Part shown: positions 6,901 through 7,596 of the stretch, one piece after another
Layout of the letters: the number at the start of each line of letters is the position of its first letter
Numbering within the stretch: the stretch's first letter is position 1
Source of the DNA: an uncultured Collinsella sp.
GTDB taxonomy: Bacteria > Actinomycetota > Coriobacteriia > Coriobacteriales > Coriobacteriaceae
Assembly (NCBI GenBank): GCA_938023905.1
Contig: CALJCO010000016.1
Coordinates: 1 to 7,596 of the forward strand
Direction of reading: 5' to 3'
Length of the DNA stretch: 7,596 nucleotides
Program-made: the position numbers and the translations under genes
The notes under the pieces: model-generated
The model's database searches: none
The model's input: only the letters and a program-made list of their open reading frames with translations
What the model was told of the DNA's origin: nothing

Positions 6901-7391
6901 TTGATTTCGCCGGGATAGTCGATATCGTTCGCAAGCTCAAAGCTAACAGCTTGATTTTCCCCAACGCCCTGAAGCTTATCTCGCAATTCACCGCCATTAG
7001 CAATAGCCGTGGCTGCTTCTTCGTTCTCCGCAGCTTCTTCGGCTACCGAGACAGTGCCATCGTCGACCGCTTCATTATCTTCTGCCTGCGACTCGTCCTT
7101 GGGCTGCTCCTCCGGTTGGGCATCGCCCACGCCGTTTTCGGCATCGTCACTATTCTGGTTTTCGGTATCCCCGTTTTTGGTGTTTTCTACATCAGTAGAC
7201 TCACTTGAAGAATCCCCCGTCACAGTTTCTTCGGTAGAAACCGTCTGGGCATCGTTGGCAATAGCCTGCGAGATCGGGGGCATGACGAGCGACAGCACCA
7301 GGCTCAACACGGAGGCTCCGCACAAAACGCCTGCCAGTACACGGCGCGTCGCTTTATTACTCTGCTTAGATTTGTCCGAATTCGCTTTCAT
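3978..7391 (-). CDS. Large wall-anchored tip adhesin: beta-helix plus two Spy0128/FctA-type stalk domains, LPLSG anchor
   Basis: An 1137-residue surface protein and the first gene of the operon. ATG 7391 is set by GGAGG (7400-7404), 8 nt upstream; a longer frame to 7481 would overlap the promoter and add a non-secretory extension. The signal peptide (1-45, SQAIA/ND) precedes an acidic Asp/Glu/Asn/Ser linker (46-130), typical of a wall-spanning or spacer region. Residues about 165-590 form a right-handed parallel beta-helix with repeated coils such as LTGGVIAGNS, ITGGVISGNS, VSGGYITNN and ISGGQITGN alternating with GGGVY/GGGI turns. A last coil-like piece (719-743, GNYSWNHGGGIMSNG) follows. 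Two pilin repeat domains come next: about 753-930 (K759 in ATKAL, E844 in YYLVE, N927 in FTNKY) and about 938-1093 (K944 in PKVTKVV, E1024 in YYVRE, N1090 in FINTY), each with the Lys-Glu-Asn set for an internal isopeptide bond. The anchor is LPLSG (1096-1100), a membrane segment and a basic tail. Position, size and beta-helix suggest a tip adhesin binding glycans or host matrix; the ligand is unknown. No catalytic residues of a polysaccharide lyase are recognisable. Confidence 0.93.
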   Translation of the reverse strand: MKANSDKSKQSNKATRRVLAGVLCGASVLSLVLSLVMPPISQAIANDAQTVSTEETVTGDSSSESTDVENTKNGDTENQNSDDAENGVGDAQPEEQPKDESQAEDNEAVDDGTVSVAEEAAENEEAATAIANGGELRDKLQGVGENQAVSFELANDIDYPGEIKLEKSGSNITLDLSGHKITHSGDNSNKPLFNITNNAALTVKDSNQGSDQKQTSDGGNNGRVASMDYDTSSGIPTKLTYYVTESTPNGTGTTETLYRHEVSINGAIVGTAAGSTMRLINVYAGGTFNLDSGVITQQYNCNVGNLIYAENGSTVNMSGGYVCGASSSGAGAGIKVSNDKGKASTLKLTGGVIAGNSAPSGGGVYAGGSTVTITGGVISGNSTLPSGTGFGGGIMAEGGSVTVSGGYITNNKYANFCGQDGYGDHGGAGLAARNGTHVTISGGQITGNYSEEAGGGVYITDVDRHGASSRETMAWLNITGGTIAANVSNRSEGAGIRVGQMVDAMIEGASKSTPVYITNNSCMSRFDWGGGGIFVQGDSDTASNAGRLFVYNSYISSNEAGGYGGGVAVCPTGKTLVTNTYGTAIFGNTSAKDQHEAKDNYDSTNNSGNEGTPHLSAGGYEGLVRKKNQDTDAYNSSDFRENGHADFFLAAEGHREPIAAVIGKMLGGGDAEYSGSKELTQAITIPANGGVQVYNSIGLSSGVQAGDAAATAAQTAATTFITGNYSWNHGGGIMSNGDLYLGVPADTYVYPSLRLKATKALKMKNKQTEESIALAKDQFSFSIYRKDSDGATEPFWNDKTFNSGGCTLVGTAKNDADGNITFDLGEQFIDKTVEANKITYYLVENAGNDLDITYDPAVYKIVVTVQDNQTLLMKVPSRENPNSDVPLYVHNYTITSVSPGDSTNSLEKDDQGYYSINGPGGEKTFTNKYTPYTSTGTWTPKVTKVVKGGEMKEFTLEFADNADFKNAKTVVTNPKGEIITTADGGKSQTLSFDKIEYKLDQLNKLPTDSTGRGASKTFTYYVREQQPATPFTNYTYDKSIYKITVNATDDSDHHINVNATYKQIQDRDGKPVTNGSPRDLTDTSIPTFINTYSTSLPLSGMSGVTLTYLAGAAMLCVAAAWMHVRRKASAKGGERRE
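6246..6347 (-). repeat. Tandem coil repeat within the beta-helix coding region
   Basis: Two 27-nt copies at 6246-6272 and 6321-6347 differ at only three positions and are 75 nt (25 codons) apart. They encode TGGVISGNS and TGGVIAGNS. The spacing corresponds to one beta-helix coil, and more diverged copies continue on both sides (residues about 315-460). Near-identity at DNA level for this pair suggests recent duplication or recombination of a coil. Confidence 0.75.
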
Positions 7392-7395
7392 CGAT

Positions 7396-7413
7396 GTCTC
7401 CTCCCCAAGAGAC
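7396..7413 (-). promoter_or_regulatory. Hairpin enclosing the ribosome binding site of the adhesin gene
   Basis: On the minus strand GTCTCTT (7413-7407) can pair with AGGAGAC (7402-7396), including one G-T wobble, around a GGGG loop. The GGGGAGGAG Shine-Dalgarno sequence is thereby split between loop and stem, and the ATG follows after 4 nt. Such a 7-bp stem would hinder initiation unless melted. A regulatory role is inferred; only the pairing is seen. Confidence 0.5.
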
Positions 7414-7446
7414 CGCGATCTTGCTCTTTCCCTATCAAACGTATCT

Positions 7447-7465
7447 GCGCAATCTGTAATTGCGC
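7447..7465 (-). promoter_or_regulatory. Perfect inverted repeat in the operon leader
   Basis: GCGCAAT (7447-7453) and ATTGCGC (7459-7465) form a perfect 7-bp inverted repeat with a 5-nt loop. It lies about 10-30 nt after the predicted transcription start, so it may be an RNA hairpin in the leader or a repressor-binding site. No T-run follows, so it is not a simple terminator. Confidence 0.5.
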
Positions 7466-7480
7466 TCGCTAAGTGATGCA

Positions 7481-7509
7481 ATTATAACGATTGTTTAAAC
7501 ATCTGAGCA
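7481..7509 (-). promoter_or_regulatory. Predicted promoter of the pilus operon
   Basis: The minus strand carries a perfect TATAAT (7481-7486). The 17-nt spacer contains the perfect palindrome TGTTTAAACA (7492-7501), and the -35 position reads TGCTCA (7504-7509), only three of six matches. A weak -35 with a perfect -10 often indicates a promoter needing an activator. The start would be near 7474, giving a leader of about 80 nt before ATG 7391. Confidence 0.6.
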
Positions 7510-7596
7510 GCAAAACCGACATTTTTGTGCAAGTTCTTAATTCTCCTTGATTATCAACTTTATCCGAACACCTCCCACATTCATCCGTACATGTGC
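7510..7596. other. Upstream flank with no recognisable gene
   Basis: These 87 bases are AT-richer than the pilin genes. On the minus strand one frame is open from the right edge to a TAA at 7537-7539, and another to a TAG at 7469-7471; either could be the end of an upstream gene or chance. No terminator hairpin, tRNA or second clear promoter is visible. Confidence 0.35.

Noticed and set aside
7392..7481. A 30-residue N-terminal extension of the adhesin starting at 7481
   Set aside because: That start would overlap the -10 box, lacks a ribosome binding site and would place a charged segment before the signal peptide. ATG 7391 has a good GGAGG.
7469..7594. A cysteine-containing open frame (CTDECGRC) entering from the right edge on the minus strand
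   Set aside because: It resembles a zinc-binding motif, but it overlaps the predicted promoter, the start lies outside the window and its length is within chance. No gene is claimed.
7537..7596. A short open frame ending in TAA upstream of the promoter, possibly the end of a preceding gene
   Set aside because: Only 19 codons are visible and nothing distinguishes it from chance.

Overview
The window carries a three-gene cell-surface pilus/adhesin operon on the minus strand, followed by a strong terminator and the first 44 codons of an unrelated membrane protein. All three complete proteins have a signal peptide and a C-terminal wall-sorting signal (LPXTG-like pentapeptide, hydrophobic segment, charged tail). 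That makes the host Gram-positive. Alanine-rich secretion signals, the GC-rich middle gene and the FimA/RrgB-like pilin architecture fit an actinobacterium, most plausibly a gut or oral Coriobacteriia member of the Collinsella/Olsenella type. The taxonomic guess is inference from style, not a match to a known genome.

Layout, in the direction of transcription (right to left). Positions 7392-7596 hold the leader: a perfect TATAAT -10 box, an inverted repeat in the 5' UTR, and a hairpin that encloses the Shine-Dalgarno sequence of the first gene. Gene 1 (7391-3978, 1137 aa) is a probable tip adhesin: signal peptide, long acidic linker, parallel beta-helix, two Spy0128/FctA-type isopeptide stalk domains, LPLSG anchor. 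Gene 2 (3985-2315, 556 aa) overlaps it by 8 nt, starts with GTG, and is a D1-D2-CnaB pilin with an MPSTG anchor. Gene 3 (2206-437, 589 aa), after a 108-nt gap, is a paralogous pilin with a canonical LPLTG anchor. A Rho-independent terminator at 299-336 closes the unit.

Beyond the terminator, a separate gene starts at 133 and runs off the left edge. Upstream of it lie a candidate promoter and a sequence closely resembling a Gram-positive LexA (SOS) box at 237-250, so it may be a damage-induced membrane protein.

How the parts may work together: a sortase would join the pilins through threonine (or serine) of the sorting signal and a lysine on the next subunit, with gene 1 displayed at the tip and genes 2 and 3 forming shaft and/or base. 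No sortase gene is visible between the operon promoter and its terminator, so the enzyme must be encoded elsewhere. The middle gene is much more GC-rich than its two neighbours, which suggests that the operon is a mosaic.
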